Origin: Sipunculus nudus
Lineage: Eukaryota > Annelida > Sipuncula > Golfingiida > Sipunculidae
Assembly: GCA_026874595.1 (NCBI GenBank)
Contig: CM049322.1
Location: forward strand, 55,464,386-55,528,385
Length of the DNA stretch: 64,000 nucleotides
Direction of reading: 5' to 3'
Both the position numbers and the translations under genes were made by a program. The notes below the pieces were generated by a model. It worked only from the letters and a program-made list of their open reading frames with translations. It was not told the DNA's origin and made no database searches. Positions 1 to 10,465 of the stretch are shown piece after piece (within the stretch, counting starts at the first letter, position 1; each line of letters opens with the position of its first letter).

Positions 1-470
1 CACATCCACATACAAGATGTGTACAATTGGTTTTATAATGAACAATTGTTCCGTACCTGCATATTCTGTTTTTAAATGTACGTCGGTATTGAAGCAATGA
101 AGCACAAGCCCACTATCTATATGTTATCATTATATTAGTTACATAAACAGAGTTCTTTTGCAGACATTCTCTCCTACGCAGCCGCATATGTTTCAAGCCT
201 TGTTGTTGCCGATGGGCGTCTTTCCCAAAGGCTGATTTCACCATTATGAGGGTACATTTAATTAAATGAATATTTGCTGCTGCCATTTCTGAATATTTGT
301 TCATAAATTTCGGAAAATTGTAAAATTAAAATTAAATAACAATTATATATTGTATTGAAAACGGATATCCATGTATACAATCGTACCTCACATTCAGGCA
401 TAACCTTGGCTTTTCTTCATTATATGTTGAATGACTGCTGCAGATCATAAAGGTGAAATGTAACTTTTTA
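1..470 (+). repeat. Array segment A, unit 1
   Basis: Start of the first array unit in the window. Landmarks: CACATCCACATACAAGATG, AACAATTGTTCCGTACCTGC, CTCCTACGCAG, GGGCGTCTTTCCCAAAG, TTGCTGCTGCC. Diverged relatives lie at 18094, 24715, 34900 and 38500; the recent copy is at 46091. The plus-strand hydrophobic frame of this segment is broken here by deletion and stops. Confidence 0.85.
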
Positions 471-1200
471 ATTTGCTTACCGAATTCAGTGTGAAAAGTT
501 ACCCCGGTCTGCCGAATGATAGTTAATTAGACTGAAGGTAACAATCTGAATAAAAAAAATAGCCTATGTCACCGCACAGCTATGACACCGCACGGCGACA
601 CGATCGGCGGGGTGACGTCAGGTGATGTTGGTCACCTAACAAACAAAATAGTGTACATTTCAGTTACCCTTCTGGGATTTAAATTTGTTTGCGTCTATTC
701 TTACTTCACATTTCCGCTTTCCGTGGTCTGTTCGATTTTAATCAAATTGGGTTAAATTGAGAAATCAGTCAAACTAAATACTCGAAAAGCCTATCATAAT
801 ATAATTAAATATACATAACATTTAAGATTTACAGAAGAAGCTTACGTCACAAACACAAGCTTCTGTTTTAAGGCATGTGCCGGTTCAATGCTGCATTGAC
901 CCTGTTGTGCCGTCCAGGTTCCGATGTTTACGTATGTTAATATGAAACAAATTATCCACATATGATATATGATAAATAAAATAAATATGATTTTATGCCA
1001 ATACGCAGAAACCCAAGGCATTCGCTCATTTCAGCTATGGCTAGGAAAAAACCCTTCTATATGAAAATAGTAGTTTATTTTTGGCTTTTAATTTTTATTA
1101 CAGGTCTATATATGTTCAACCGATGTTATAGAAGATATCTATGATATATTGTATGAACAGTAGGTCTATATATGAGCTTGCCTGTACATCCTGTACTAAA
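470..1200 (+). repeat. Array sequence following segment A, unit 1
   Basis: Aligns, diverged, with 18500-20480. Shared landmarks are GTGAAAAGTTACCC, GATGATGTTGGTCACCTAAC, AAGGCATGTGCCGGTTCAAT and TATATATGAGCTT. Unit 2 has about 0.85 kb of extra DNA between positions equivalent to 925 and 940, including the LTR-like piece at 19667. No coding signal recognised. Confidence 0.7.
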
Positions 1201-1620
1201 ACTCGGTGATTTATATATCTCCATTGGACCTGACATTAAAGGCCTACTTCCACCCTCTAGGTGTTTTTGTATATATGAAAGGCATAAACCTACAAATAGA
1301 ATTGATGTAAAATTACTGACATTGGGGAGCTACTATCCGTAATAGGAACGAATATGTGAATATGTGAGTCCTGGCAAGCCCCCTGAAAAAGTTGAGACAG
1401 CCCTTGGGACGTGTGTGACGTCACAAACAGACCTCGGTTGCGCGTCCACGTGGTTTCAGCAAGACCGACGGGTCTATCTTATCAAGTGAGGCGGAGGAAT
1501 CAACGTAAGATGACAATGTCTGAGACACATTAAAGGAGAATAAAGCGGCGAATTTAGATCTGTAGATTTATGGCAACTTCGACATTAGCCTCATGTTATT
1601 TTGGGCCATGTATACGTTGT
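1200..1620. other. Non-coding stretch with a TGACGTCA palindrome
   Basis: No gene recognised. TGTGACGTCACA (1414-1425) is a perfect 12-bp palindrome containing the CRE/ATF-type octamer. The surrounding 1380-1560 is less AT-rich than its neighbours. The sequence is repeated at 47290-47710 through the recent duplication. Confidence 0.4.
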
Positions 1621-1990
1621 TAGAAACAGAAGTCGGTGACACAGACAGCGGCCGCTGCAAGCCAACACGCCAACACTTGTAACAGGTTTGATTCCAATGA
1701 CGAAGTGACAGGCTGTACAAAATCGAAGATGGAATCTGTGGGAATTTTAAGGGATATTCTCAATCTGGTGGTTATTATAAAAATAACGAGATTATTCAGC
1801 AATATAATATTTATAGCAAGAAAATGTAGAGTAGTACAAGATGCCGATGGTGATTCTTGACTTGGTCGAGTTTGTTCAATATCGCTCGCGACGCTTTGCA
1901 ACAAAGTTTGTTGTTGTGATAACATTAACAACTTTGTGACTGGTGCTGTGGTGGCATATTTTGATTCTGCAAAAATCAGCTGATAAGCAA
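1620..1990. other. GC-richer island with open frames on both strands
   Basis: Open frames on the plus strand (1636-1860) and the minus strand (1620-1931) overlap here. The region contains a NotI-type site (GCGGCCGC). Neither frame resembles a known protein, and no clear splice signals bracket it. Both frames are intact in the copy at 47710-48080, but that copy is too recent to count as conservation. Possibly a decayed retroposed fragment. Confidence 0.25.
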
Positions 1991-2363
1991 CTTTGTTTTG
2001 TCGTATGAATAAAGCGCTGGTCCTTTCTTATTTATCATAATTTATACAAACATACTTCATAATCAGAAATGCAAAATTGTTGTTTTGACATTGATAAGCG
2101 CTTTTTTTTGTTTAGCAGTAGTATTACTATATATACTTTTCGTAAAGCGAGTTTTTACTTGGCAGGCCTTACCTCATAAATACATGCAACCTTATAGTAC
2201 CACACACGGGGCTAGTCTTAAATGAAGCTGTATACGTACCACACCCATCCCGATGGAGGATGGTACTAATTTTAAGCACTCCCCCCCCCTCCGGCCCATC
2301 ATCAAATTATACATACATTTGATTATTCATATAATTGACACTAATTCCTTTTATAATTTAATG

Positions 2364-2411
<48 letters not shown>
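2364..2411. repeat. (TA)n-(GA)n compound microsatellite
   Basis: About 11 TA repeats followed directly by about 13 GA repeats. The duplicate at 48454-48499 has a shorter GA part. Confidence 0.95.
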
Positions 2412-3122
2412 TATTTAATAAATTTGAAATATATAATACAGAGCATGAAATTCACATTTTTAGATGAATTATGAAAGAGCCATGTTTCATTATAAAAAAA
2501 ATCACACACACAGTGACATTATAATTTTACACAGTATATATATGTATAATACAGTCCTGTATATAACACTCCACCAAACGGAAAGCCCCATGGCTATTAT
2601 TAATCTGTTTTATATTAGCAATGTTATAGAAAAAGCTCTTGCCATACTGCCTCAGCTAGGCTTTATTGGTGCAAATAAAAATTTACAAGCATGATTTTAA
2701 GAATAATTGCTCTGTTTTTGTTTTGGCTGATGTAAAACCGTTTATCTGGATTTCAGAGGTACTTTGAGTATCTTATAATTTAAGAATTGTGTAATATGAA
2801 GAAAAAATGTGTCCAGAAACCATACATTTCAGCTCTGCATGATAGCAGATTTAATTTCAAGAAAAGTACATTAACAATAAATTATCATTTAAAATTATAC
2901 AAAATTACCTATATGTTGTCTTTGGTTAGGTTGATCAGTATATGTATAGGTATATTTAGACTAAATGCCTGGGTACTAAATGGCCAGTGTATCATCTGAA
3001 GGTTTAAGTGTAACATCTTTGAGTGCAATATGGCAAATCATACTAACAAGGAAGGAGAGTGACTGCTGAAACAGATTTGGAGTTCTCCTTATGACTGACT
3101 TGGTAATTGATTTGATATTTTG

Positions 3123-3123
<1 letters not shown>

Positions 3124-3159
<36 letters not shown>
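3124..3159. repeat. (TA)n microsatellite
   Basis: About 18 repeats here against about 27 in the duplicate at 49209-49262, one of the clearest length differences between the two copies. Confidence 0.95.
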
Positions 3160-3160
<1 letters not shown>

Positions 3161-3879
3161 TACAAGTGTCTATCTTTATATATCTACACACACACATATA
3201 TATATATACCATATTTACATGTATACACGTTATATATTCATATTTCATATACAAGTATTACATACTTAAATTTACATTCTTATTACATTTGAAACACATC
3301 TCTTAAATTATATGTATGCGTGTGTGTGTGTGCTGACTTGGCATGGATTTTTTTTTATATATAAAAAATGGATAAAACATTGCTTATCACATTTTACACA
3401 ACAAATACACATTTTTAAAACAATATAACATTTTATCATTGCAGATACTTTAAAGAAAACTTTAAAAAAATTTCACACGGAGTGAAAATATCCCCAACAC
3501 ATATACAACACTAACGCCATTACGAAGCCTATTTTTTTCATATTATTTGGGCACAGAATTAAAATATGCTGAAACGGATGGTATATATTGTTTATTGTCT
3601 GATATTTCAAAAGATTTGATGAATTATTTTGATTATTGTCAACAATAAGGAGTAACGATTTTTACGTGGGTTTATGTTTTTTTATAATCCTTTTAATTGT
3701 TTCTCCAATGTTAATGCCTTTGCTGAGGCACCTTTACGTGACCCCTTCGGTCATATGTGTCTCGAAACTTGTAAAAAAAGTCCAAAAATAAAAAATAAAG
3801 TTTTTATCATTTACAAGCGTTCAAACACATTTAATAATAAATTGATTGATCAGTTTGATGTTAATAACCTATACGATCA

Positions 3880-4500
3880 ACAAGCAGCTATATGTTGGTT
3901 GTCATATAACACGTCGCTTGAAATCCTGATACGGCGTCAGTGCAGGCTGCGTGGTGCCAGCTCCCAACGTGCCAAGAACGAGTCGGGGAATAACAGGTGC
4001 AAAGTGGAAGACTAAGAGATACAGGAGTCATAAAGATGAAAAGCAGCATCATTTCCTAGTTAGCAGCTCACGCATGTAAGGGATATAGAGTGGCTACAAA
4101 AGTGGCAACAAAGGTGAATAAATGTCAGGAAAAGTCCGTCCGCACCCTCATGTCAGTGGCCAAACCTGGGGAATCCCCTTCCCAGATCATGCCCGGCCGG
4201 GTCAAGTTCGGCCCTTCTGTAAAGGAAATCCAGTCAATTTGGCACGAACCTGTGGCTTATACACTTGTTAGATATGATTAAGCTCACACCATCACCCTTG
4301 GTGTTACTGCTCAACCCGACGACGCAATACTTTGGCATATTTTCCCAAGACCGTGTTATACTCAAGTGATGCAGTTACAATACTGCCCGGTGTGATCTGG
4401 TTGTGACGTCACAATCGCCTTGGTCAGGACGCTTCTGTTTGGCTTGGGGCCCCGGAATGGGCTGGATTACGGGTCTTTCGATTTAAATTCTATGGTTAAG
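3880..4500 (+). other. GC-richer, coding-like stretch of unknown nature
   Basis: Base composition rises sharply compared with neighbours. A plus-strand frame at 4090-4281 reads KCQEKSVRTLMSVAKPGESP, then PGRVKFGPSVKEIQSIWHEP, and ends at TAA. A different frame covers 3900-4015 (RRQCRLRGASSQRAKNESGN). Between the copies a 1-bp indel near 3869 shifts the upstream frame, which argues against the longer upstream reading. TTGTGACGTCACAA (4401-4414) is a 14-bp palindrome with the same core as at 1414. Could be an exon or a retroposed fragment; I do not recognise it. Confidence 0.3.
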
Positions 4501-5080
4501 TGCGCAAAGATTGATTTTATTATACCATAATTTATACATATACATGTAAATGAATAAACCTTCAGTAGTATTTCCTTTTATTTTTTCATGAAAGTAGGCC
4601 TTTAAGTAAACTATATCAAAATAATGATCTATCGCCATATGAGCTAGGTGTAACATATTAAACTAAAAGTATGGCCCTTTGTTTAATTTTATTCACCAGA
4701 TCTCATCAAAATTTACAAAATAATAATATTCAATTTAGAATAGGGAAAGCGTTGTAATTACATTTTTTCTTATCTATCTAGTCAGTTAAGGAATCATGAA
4801 AGCCAACCCTTAATTCAACCATTACTTAGTTCAGGTATTACAATAGCGGCATAAGTGCATGCTAGTTGACTGCACAGGACACATACGGGTGTAAATTTGT
4901 AATTCTAACTGTTATAATACCTGTGCAGATCCAGAAGCAGAACCCTGCGAAATATAATATACCGTTTTCACGCGCATATATATATATTTATATATGTTTA
5001 TATATATGTTTATAAATATTTGTATAAATATTTGTATATATATATATATATATATGTATATAAATATTTGTATATATATT

Positions 5081-5134
<54 letters not shown>

Positions 5135-5640
5135 GAGCCATATTAGATCATTTCTCTCAGAGCAGAGTTATTTGCCATCACTCACGGATTAATATCCAGA
5201 TGTATTTACCGACATGTGAGATTATATAATCACATCTGACAGCAGTAGTTTCATTCACAGTGGAAAATAGTACAACCTGTACCGGTAATAAAATAAACAA
5301 AAATTTTGGTTATGCCGGTAATTGCTAAAAATTATAATATCTTTTTCACGGTGAAAAACTGCCATGCATGTTGTTTTCCACTCAGCATGCTAATACGTGC
5401 ACTTTTCCAGAATAAATCCGCGCAGTGTCTTTCTTCAGTACGGTAACTAAGACGTCATAAATCTGACCAAGTGGCCATGGCCGTGATCTTTGACACTTAT
5501 AAACGCAAAAGGATAATATTGCAAAATTTTCTATGGTGAATTCATCTTGATATCATGAATATTGGTTGGGAAACCCCGTTATGATATCCATTTAAAATTC
5601 ATCAAATTAATGGCAAATAACAAAACTTAATGACATTAAC
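4500..5640. other. AT-rich non-coding region
   Basis: No gene recognised. Contains the long TA-rich microsatellite at 4975-5132 and ordinary AT-rich sequence on both sides. Confidence 0.6.
4975..5132. repeat. Complex TA-rich microsatellite
   Basis: Mixed (TA)n with interspersed TATTTGTATAAA and TGTTTA variants, ending in about 22 pure TA repeats. The duplicate at 51075-51232 has a rearranged interior. Confidence 0.95.
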
Positions 5641-5905
5641 TGATTCAAAAATGAATATGATATGTATCCAGGGAGATTTCGTCCATAGGCGTCCGATGGT
5701 GGTATAATTATGTGCGCAGCCCTCATCTTCCCGCCTCCGTGGTGTCTCCTTTATTGGCTGTTGATTTGCTCCATTGCATGCTGGTACTTGACGTGGAATA
5801 CAAGGTATTACATAGCCATCTGGTTTGATGAAACAAACCATTGGTATCAAGCAACAGATATAGGTAAGCTTGCCTAGGCACACTTTGCTTTGATATTTAT
5901 AGGAG
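5640..5905 (+). repeat. Array segment G, unit 1
   Basis: Relative of 25380-25660, 35580-35935 and 38980-39240. The minus-strand frame shared by the others (…GCPxNYxTI…) is recognisable here as EDEGCAHNYTTIG, but an internal deletion of about 130 bp joins it directly to the distal part. The plus strand is open from ATG 5712 to TAG 5877 (starting MCAALIFPPPW, ending ATDIGKLA). A donor-like ATAG|GTAAGC lies at 5861-5870. Confidence 0.7.
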
Positions 5906-6055
5906 TAAATTGGCATGAATAATAAGTGCAAAGGTCTACTAATCCATCAGTAAATAATTGCACACAGAGACTTTTTCATTGTATCTAAACATATTTACAA
6001 AATACAGTGTATGAGATGTAAAATCTTGATTGTTTTATCTAATATACAACTGACA
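5810..6055 (+). repeat. Left direct repeat bracketing the peptide gene (G-end)
   Basis: This stretch runs from GGTATTACA through CCATTGGTATCAA, GCCTAGGC and AATAAGTGCAA to TCTAATATACA. It recurs in the same order at 8563-8750 on the other side of the peptide gene. Both are relatives of the end of array segment G (compare 35845-35985). The gene therefore sits between two diverged direct copies about 2.75 kb apart. Confidence 0.7.
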
Positions 6056-6143
6056 TATAATTAGGGGAGCAGGTCTCATCAGTCGCTTACAGGCCAAAAC
6101 CCAAACTCGTTAGATCCGGCTACATAGGTACGATTTCTAACAG

Positions 6144-6151
6144 TATAAATA
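6144..6151 (+). promoter_or_regulatory. TATA-like box upstream of the peptide gene
   Basis: TATAAATA lies 113 bp upstream of the ATG at 6265, a workable distance if transcription starts near 6175 with a short leader. The match is good but the region is AT-rich, so chance is a real alternative. The same sequence precedes copy 2 at about 52246. Confidence 0.3.
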
Positions 6152-6264
6152 CATGATGGGATATCTTGAAAACAAATGGAAATGTGTATATTGATTTTCA
6201 TATTATTTTCATATGATATCTCTATCACAGCTGTTTAAGAAACAAAGACCGTGGAGAGTCAAAT

Positions 6265-6346
6265 ATGAGAAGACTCGTCAGTCTATTAGTCGTTCTTGCC
6301 GTCTGTTCATTTTTCATCGAAGGGCAGGAGTGTAAGTTATTCCCGG

Positions 6347-6400
<54 letters not shown>

Positions 6401-7712
6401 ATATATATATATATATATATATGAATCATTATATATACTATGGATACACACACACATATATCTATATCAAAGTGTGTATCATACATATCATATTATATTT
6501 CAAAGATGAGTACAGCCGTTAATTTTATTTCAAAATTGAACTTTCCGGCGCTTTTGCAGTAAAAGGATTCGACCATATATAGTAAGTGTCGTATAAGAAA
6601 TTACTTTTCCTGCTCAACAAGATGAGAGAGTAGAACTCTAAATTTTACGAAGTAATGTTAATTTGCAGTTTGCCCACCGAAATGCCCACCGATTTATGAC
6701 GCCGATAATAACGCCGCACCCTCAGGTTTGAAAATGTTCATGGTCTACAAATTAAACCATTTTATTTAGCTAAAATAACACTAAATTAAATATAATTGCC
6801 TACCCTCATTTTTATTATATGGTGATGGTCTCAGTTTTGTGTGAGACTACCACATTCCGTCCTAACAGTCTCACAGTTAACTTTTCCTCACCGTTTCTCT
6901 CCATCTCTGAAACGCGTTGGTAATCATGCTCCAGAAGAGTTCGAGCGGTTACATGATTAACACACTACACGATAACTTCACGGCTAACTTTACATTTCAT
7001 GTAATATTTCTGCAACATGCGTCTTACAAAAAGATTTGTACGTCGATTTAGAACAAAGAAATCCGGCGCATGTGGTTAAATTATATACTTTGCTTGAATC
7101 CCATATACTTTGCCTCTTTTTTGGTCATTTTTTTAAATATCACTTTAACTAATCAGTTTTATTTTAAATAGCACACGAGTCAGTCGTCCAAAGATCCATC
7201 GACAATCAAAAACAAGGTATGAATTTTTTTTTTTTTTTGCATAGGTGCTTTTTCTTAACTTTTTGGCGGTTTTGGTATGGTGTGTGAGTCATGTCATGCC
7301 TAGCATATGCACCTAATCACGTGATGTAAAATATCTCACTCTGCAATAGCCAATCCTTACATGGCTAATGTTGCTTTTTAAACGCATGGTTTTTTAAACA
7401 AATATTTATATTATAAATACTAAATGACTTATCTTCGAAGTGATATGTATGTGACATGATAAATTAGTATACGACTTTATCTAGTATTAACATATCTTAT
7501 ATGACAATATGTAAGTGGGTTACCTAAAATTATAAAGCACAAATTCAGAATATATTTAAAAGTAACCGATACACATTTAAAGAAATAAGCATTCAATAAA
7601 AGCTATGTAATTGTCATGATGCAATCAATTAAACGTACAGTGGAGGCTTTATCTTATGCCTTGTATTTTACAATACCCAACCTCGTGTATCTCAGAGATA
7701 TGGCATAGAGTC

Positions 7713-7766
<54 letters not shown>

Positions 7767-8386
7767 TATATGGCAATTTCTGAAGATGGTGTTCTTCTTA
7801 TGAGGCTCAAAAGAAAGTTGCCACGTAAAAAAATGGTACGTGGTACTTTTATGCATAATTTGCTTATATAATTTTTTAAAAGTGTTTGCATTTTTGTTGC
7901 GTGCATATATAAATATAAAGGCTACTATGTCTTAGTCATACAGCACATGGCTGAAAACTATAGTTATCTTTTGTTTTAATTTTAGTCGAAACATTAAGAG
8001 TTTTCAAGTTGGTGGATTTGCATATAATTGTTTTTTTTTTTTCCCTGCAGTTTCATTTTTAGGGTTCAGATTTTCGCGCATTGTATTTGTTCTGTATCAC
8101 ATATTTGGCGCTGTTATTATTTCACACATGTTTAGCATTCAGCTATATCTCCGTATTATGGTAATTTCATCCAGTATTACAGCTAACGAGTTTATTTTTA
8201 AGGAGGCAGCGTCTATCAACCAGAAAACACCACAAGCCAGCGGCTACTAATATAAACTCTTTTACAACCCCTACAGCGAGTCTACAGCTACCACCTGAAC
8301 CTCAAAAAAGACGCAAAAGTGAGAGGGAAAACACTAAAGAAGGAGAAATATTACTTGGTTCAACCCACCGTTTGGCGGTAACGTGA
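6265..8386 (+). CDS. Predicted small secreted peptide gene, copy 1 (4 exons)
   Basis: Proposed exons are 6265-6331, 6669-6725, 7172-7216 and 8277-8386. Exon 1 encodes a typical signal peptide (MRRLVSLLVVLAVCSFFIEG) and ends at a strong donor (GTAAGT). Exon 2 has acceptor TTTGCAG and encodes a Cys/Pro piece starting FCPPKCPPIYD. Exon 3 encodes HESVVQRSIDNQKQ and ends at GTATGA. Exon 4 follows TACTAAT and a pyrimidine tract ending CTACAG; it encodes a basic tail with QKRRKSER and stops at TGA 8384-8386. All three introns are phase 1, so exons join without frame breaks, giving a protein of about 93 residues. TATAAATA lies at 6144-6151, and an acceptor-like CTATCACAG ends at 6230, so a 5' untranslated exon is also possible. 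An alternative last exon at 8203-8255 (TAA stop) also fits phase 1. No family recognised; function unknown. Confidence 0.6.
6349..6421. repeat. (TA)n microsatellite in intron 1 of the peptide gene
   Basis: Two (TA)n blocks separated by GAAAA, directly downstream of the exon 1 donor. Shorter in copy 2 (52451-52510). Confidence 0.95.
7717..7771. repeat. (TA)n microsatellite in intron 3 of the peptide gene
   Basis: About 22 TA repeats with one CA interruption near the right end. The duplicate is at 53807-53861. Confidence 0.95.
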
Positions 8387-8562
8387 TCCCAAAAATTAAC
8401 AACAAAAATATGAAGCTTCTCGACAAATGCTTCCACGTGGGCACTAACTCCGCAAACTACTGAATAAAAATACTGTAAAGCTGATGTTATTTCTTTTTTG
8501 TTTGTGTTTATTACTTTCAGTAGACGCGGTTGGATTGCCAGTAAGTAGGCTTTGAAATTCAT

Positions 8563-8750
8563 ATGGTATTACACATGGAGCCGGTCTAATCAGAGAAAAC
8601 CATTGGTATCAAACAACATATAAAGGGAAGCAAGCCTAGGCCTGACAATAAGCAAGATTAATAAGTGCAATGACAAACAAAGACTACAAAGCGTACGAAA
8701 CTTGTCAAACACACCTAATATACACACACCTAATCTAATATACACCGTGT
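8563..8750 (+). repeat. Right direct repeat bracketing the peptide gene (G-end)
   Basis: Diverged copy of 5810-6055, with GGTATTACA, ACCATTGGTATCAAACAACA, AAGCCTAGGC, AATAAGTGCAA and TCTAATATACA in the same order. The GGTAAGC donor-like site of the left copy is changed here to GGGAAGC. It is followed by segment V. The recent duplicate lies at 54651-54835. Confidence 0.7.
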
Positions 8751-9060
8751 TTCGAATTAATGCGTTCAGAGGAAAATATTATTCCATTAGGTGGCAGCAA
8801 AACAGTCCGTGTATTGAAAAGAAAAACAAATTAAGAAAAAAAAATTGCAAAGCAGGTTGGAATAGGGTTGTCCTCTGACTTCTCTTGGCAATAGATGCAT
8901 AAAGAGGTTTATGGAAAAATCGTGCTTTTAAATAAATGTCAATTGACCGTCAAATGTGGGCTGGCAGTTTTGTAAAAAAGAAACAATTGACCCTCCATCG
9001 ATGTCGCCTGCTTGGTCTTACGCTATTCGTGTGTTTGAGCAAGGGTGATAAGTGATAAAC
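8640..9060 (+). repeat. Array segment V, unit 1
   Basis: Shares TCTAATATACACC, CAGTCC.TGTATTG, CTCT.TGACTTCTCTT.ACAAT, AATGTCAATTGAC.GT and GGGCTGGC with 16610-16970. Shorter matches are at 30130-30270, 37550-37700 and 44800-44970. No coding signal. Confidence 0.7.
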
Positions 9061-9061
9061 A

Positions 9062-9063
<2 letters not shown>

Positions 9064-9114
<51 letters not shown>
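9064..9114. repeat. (TA)n microsatellite
   Basis: About 25 repeats, followed by three short GAAGGTAGT repeats. Shorter in the duplicate (55153-55193). Confidence 0.95.
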
Positions 9115-9117
<3 letters not shown>

Positions 9118-9469
9118 GGTAGTGGAAGGTAGTAGAAGGTAGTGTTACCCTCCGATGTAAAGTGCTCTATGGCCTTTGTATTAATTATAAACATTAAACC
9201 ACAATAAACCTCTGTGCCTTGTTATGTTCCAGTATCGCACGTGTACCCCGCCCAATCCTATTGTGCCCCCGAGGACAATAGGATCAGTGCCAGTCATTAA
9301 AATGTCCCCCCCCCCCCCCAATACGCACAAAGCATAATCTCCTAATCTCGTAAAGTCTCGGCTTTTCAAACCACGCCTATAGCTTCATTCTAACAACATT
9401 CACCTGATGATCGGGTCGCATCCCGTGAAACAGACTGTAGTGAATTTACAGTGTTTTTTTTCTCCAGAG

Positions 9470-9470
<1 letters not shown>
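9115..9470. other. Non-coding stretch with poly-C run and small inverted repeat
   Basis: Contains CCAATCCTATTGTGCC...GGACAATAGGAT (9251-9285), a hairpin with a perfect 8-bp stem, and a run of about 14 C at 9306-9319. No gene seen. Confidence 0.5.

Positions 9471-9528
<58 letters not shown>
9471..9528. repeat. (TA)n microsatellite at the R-segment edge
   Basis: About 29 repeats; about 20 in the duplicate at 55549-55588. Other array units carry a (TA)n or TA-rich tract at the same relative place (29222-29250, 36905-36949, 38165-38223). Confidence 0.95.
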
Positions 9529-9529
<1 letters not shown>

Positions 9530-9532
<3 letters not shown>

Positions 9533-10260
9533 TTATCATAAATAAAGCATAGAGTCTTCATGAAATAAATCTATATATATATTTTTTTAAATTTATATAT
9601 GCCGTGCTCTAATACGGGGTAAACTGGGATGACTAGAGCGCCATCAGGATCTGTTGCACACTAATCTCAGCCAAATCTTCTCTGCGTCGTTAGTCATCAG
9701 TTGATCACAAGCCGAACAAACCCCTCCCCCACCCAAGAAGATTATAATATCTAGGATGGTTGGCCTGTTCCTATGATAAGGGTTAAGTAGTTATTTCTGC
9801 TAATCCTGCTAAAACAAAAGACTTAAAGCCCCCAGATCAAACAGTATGAGTTAAATTGGGCCTTCCTTGAGGTAATAACCTGTCCAATGTACAGTGCCGC
9901 CCATTATAATAAAATTTGACTGCACAATACGAGTAGACTATGGCTCCTTGAAAGTGCCCAGCCTTGGGAGGAAATCCTGTTAAAATACTCATTAACGCCT
10001 CAATTCGAGTAGCGTATTTGTTGCAAACTGCTTAGAATGATCATGTTCCAGTACTAAACTACTCAAGTTGAGTAGCTTTTGGTATATACTACTCGATGAG
10101 AGCATCATCAGTTTGGATAGTTTTAATTCATCAGGATAGTGTGTTTATGTTTTTTTTTTTCAAGATGTCTCAGAATATTTTCTTTACCAGTTTGTTTATT
10201 TATTATCTTTTTCATCATCGACATTTCCCGAAACTTAGAATACAAACATTTACATGCATA
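9530..10260 (+). repeat. Array segment R, unit 1
   Basis: Begins with CATAGAGTCTTCATGAAATAA and ATGCCGTGCTCTAATACGGG. Relatives are at 29305-29900 and 36960-37400. The alignment with 29.8 kb continues to about 10260, through TTCATC.GGAT.ATCGGTTTATGTT, and then the LINE intervenes. CTACTC/GAGTAG half-sites recur (10011, 10068, 10090). No coding signal. Confidence 0.8.
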
Positions 10261-10465
10261 AGAGAGCAACAATGTTATACCGTAAATGTAAGAGTATTTC
10301 ATTTAACTTTTTGAATTATCAAAAATGTATAAAGATAACAATATACGTTTCCACTTTTGCAGATGTATTTCTGACTTTTTGTGTTTTTCGGCAACATTAC
10401 GTTCCAATCTTTCTAACCTAATCAAATATTTCATAAATATATGAATAGATGGCGGATTTATCTAA

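Larger units (their letters stand above)
2000..3880. other. AT-rich non-coding region with microsatellites
   Basis: Contains a (TA)n-(GA)n compound tract at 2364-2411, a poly-C run at 2280-2288, (TA)n at 3124-3159 and short CA/TA runs to 3210. I see no gene. Open frames here are mostly Ile-Tyr repeats made by (TA)n. Confidence 0.6.

Noticed and set aside
113-304. 63-codon minus-strand frame in segment A
   Set aside because: Not open in the more diverged A segments at 24.9 and 35.1 kb; intact at 46203-46394 only because that copy is recent.
3091-3306. Open frames rich in Ile-Tyr repeats (also at 6340, 36435, 38001, 49206, 61847 and others)
   Set aside because: They are translations of (TA)n microsatellites.
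6561-6582. Possible 22-bp exon between TTTTGCAG and GTAAGT
   Set aside because: Including it shifts the frame of the next exon to an early TGA. Skipping it joins exon 1 to 6669 at phase 1 with an open frame.
8203-8255. Alternative last exon of the peptide gene
   Set aside because: It fits phase 1, but its acceptor is weaker and a TACTAAT branch-point-like sequence with a pyrimidine tract lies inside it, pointing to 8277 as the real exon start. Kept only as an alternative.
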